In this document: positions 6,904 to 8,019 of the stretch, piece after piece | How the letters are laid out: every line of letters begins with the position of its first letter | How positions within the stretch are numbered: the stretch's first letter is position 1 | NCBI GenBank assembly: GCA_002728175.1 | Contig: PBVH01000011.1 | Span: 25,700 to 33,718 of the forward strand | DNA length: 8,019 nucleotides | Source of the DNA: Flavobacteriales bacterium | GTDB lineage: Bacteria > Bacteroidota > Bacteroidia > Flavobacteriales > BACL11 | Direction: 5' to 3' | Program-made: the position numbers and the translations under genes | Notes under the pieces: model-generated | Seen by the model: the letters and a program-made list of their open reading frames with translations, nothing else | What the model was told of the DNA's origin: nothing | Database searches by the model: none

Positions 6904-8019
6904 TTATATTTTATTTAATGTATCAGCTAAATTTAAGGTTAGTTTTTCTCTTGAAAAATCATTTGAAAATTTATAATTAACTGATTGATTGTTATATGCT
7001 TTAATAATTTTTTCTTTTATATTCTCAATATTATCTGAATATAGAAGATACTCTCCAATTTTAGTTTTGTTTAATAGTTTTTGAGTATCACTATTTTCAG
7101 GACCAAAAACAAAAAATTGTTTTTTACAAGCAATACACTCAAACAACTTAGCTGGATGATTTCCTAAACCACTTTTTGAATTAAATAATAATACTAATAA
7201 TAAAGAGGTAATACTGTATGCATCAATTACTTCTTTATGACTTAAATATCCTAAGATTTTGATCTTACTACTAATTGCAGAATAATTACTTATTTCCTTA
7301 ATAATATTTTTATCAATATTACCAGAAAGATGTATTTCAAGTTTTTTCGAAAAATCTTTATTTTCTAAACAGATTTCATCAAGTGCTTTCCATAAGTTTT
7401 TTGGATTTCTTAGATGATTTATTAAACCATAATGACCTATAACAAATTTTTCTTTTGTTATTTTTGATGTATATTTAGTAAAATCAGAATCATCATAACC
7501 ATTTGTAATTACCTTAACATTATTTGCTCCTAATTTTTTAAAATCATCCTTCCATTTTTCACTGACAGTGAGAATTAAATTAGCCTTTAATAGAACGTTT
7601 TTTTCTAATAACTTATTTTTATTTTTTGCAAAATAAGATAAGTAGAAATTATCTAATAAATCAAGTTTAGACCATGGATCTCTAAAATCAGCAATCCATT
7701 TTAAATTTTTATTTTTTTTCTTTAATGCTAGAGCAATTAAATGCATTGAGTGTGGTGGACCAGTCGAAACTATATACTCAATATTGTTTTTGTTAATATA
7801 TTTTAATAAAAATTTAACTGATTTTTTAACCCAAAAAATTTTGGGGTCAGGAACAAAAAAATTTCCTCTAATCCAATTAAAAAAATAATTTTTGAAGGTA
7901 AATGTGTTATTAATTAATCCAGATGTTTGTGAGTTTTTACTTTTACCAAAAATTTTATCTTTCAAATAATAAGGTTCCCAAATTTTAGTCTTAATTACTT
8001 CAACTTCATTAGGTATTTC
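6904..8019 (-). CDS. GT4-type glycosyltransferase, 5' end missing (partial)
   Basis: The reading frame stays open to the right edge, so the gene's start lies outside the window and 371 residues are visible. An in-frame TTG at 7963-7965 is not a convincing start: the 18 codons before it read 'EIPNEVEVIKTKIWEPYY', which continues the family's N-terminal pattern. In fragment numbering, 'STGPPHSMHL' (85-94), 'WIADFRDPWSK' (108-118), 'ANLILTVSEKW' (146-156) and 'VITNGYDDSDF' (170-180) are typical of a branch of GT4 enzymes common in Bacteroidota polysaccharide loci. The donor half has 'FVIGHYGLI' (192-200), 'ILGYLSHKEVIDAY' (255-268) and 'GNHPAKLFECIAC' (286-298), where Lys291 and Glu294 sit where the E-x7-E region normally falls; the first Glu of that motif is absent, as is common in this branch. 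It should add a sugar at the cytoplasmic membrane face. Its stop lies three bases before the flippase start, so it shares the operon. The substrate is unknown. Confidence 0.9.
   Translation of the reverse strand, partial: EIPNEVEVIKTKIWEPYYLKDKIFGKSKNSQTSGLINNTFTFKNYFFNWIRGNFFVPDPKIFWVKKSVKFLLKYINKNNIEYIVSTGPPHSMHLIALALKKKNKNLKWIADFRDPWSKLDLLDNFYLSYFAKNKNKLLEKNVLLKANLILTVSEKWKDDFKKLGANNVKVITNGYDDSDFTKYTSKITKEKFVIGHYGLINHLRNPKNLWKALDEICLENKDFSKKLEIHLSGNIDKNIIKEISNYSAISSKIKILGYLSHKEVIDAYSITSLLLVLLFNSKSGLGNHPAKLFECIACKKQFFVFGPENSDTQKLLNKTKIGEYLLYSDNIENIKEKIIKAYNNQSVNYKFSNDFSREKLTLNLADTLNKI

Overview
The window is very AT-rich and has almost no non-coding space. It looks like the chromosome of a member of the Bacteroidota, most likely a marine flavobacterium. 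The signs are A/T-loaded codon use, no Shine-Dalgarno sequence before the starts (typical of the phylum), a signal peptide ending in Tyr-Ala-Gln, an M1 peptidase of the Bacteroidota 'SGMEYPMITL' type, and a surface-polysaccharide gene cluster. The species cannot be told from the sequence alone.

Layout. Positions 1-224 (+) hold the last 73 codons of a YihY/BrkB-family inner-membrane protein. Fifteen bases later, on the same strand, comes a 1057-residue secreted M1-family zinc metallopeptidase (240-3413). Its last 400 or so residues look like an Omp85/BamA-type outer-membrane beta-barrel. That gene meets, stop codon to stop codon with no spacer, a minus-strand run of four closely packed genes. 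In transcription order (right to left) these are a GT4-type glycosyltransferase cut by the window edge (6904-8019), a 14-helix Wzx-like polysaccharide flippase (5401-6900), a second GT4-type glycosyltransferase (4324-5367) and a PAPS-dependent sulfotransferase (3414-4322). Gaps within the run are 3, 33 and 1 bases, so it reads as one operon.

How the genes work together. The minus-strand genes form the distal end of a surface-glycan cluster. The two glycosyltransferases add sugars to a lipid-linked repeat unit at the cytoplasmic face, the flippase moves the unit across the inner membrane, and the sulfotransferase would place a sulfate on a sugar. A polymerase, an initiating transferase and nucleotide-sugar genes are not in the window and would be expected further right. 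The plus-strand pair looks like housekeeping or envelope genes bordering the cluster.

Most unusual points. (1) The peptidase joins an apparently intact M1 catalytic core to an Omp85-like barrel, an arrangement reminiscent of the patatin-barrel (type Vd) autotransporters. (2) A run of eight G residues (2992-2999) sits exactly at the barrel's Arg-Gly-Tyr loop motif. Loss or gain of one G would stop translation at once, so the tract could be a phase-variation switch. No RNA gene, insertion sequence, CRISPR array or convincing terminator was seen, and no gene-free stretch is longer than 33 bases.
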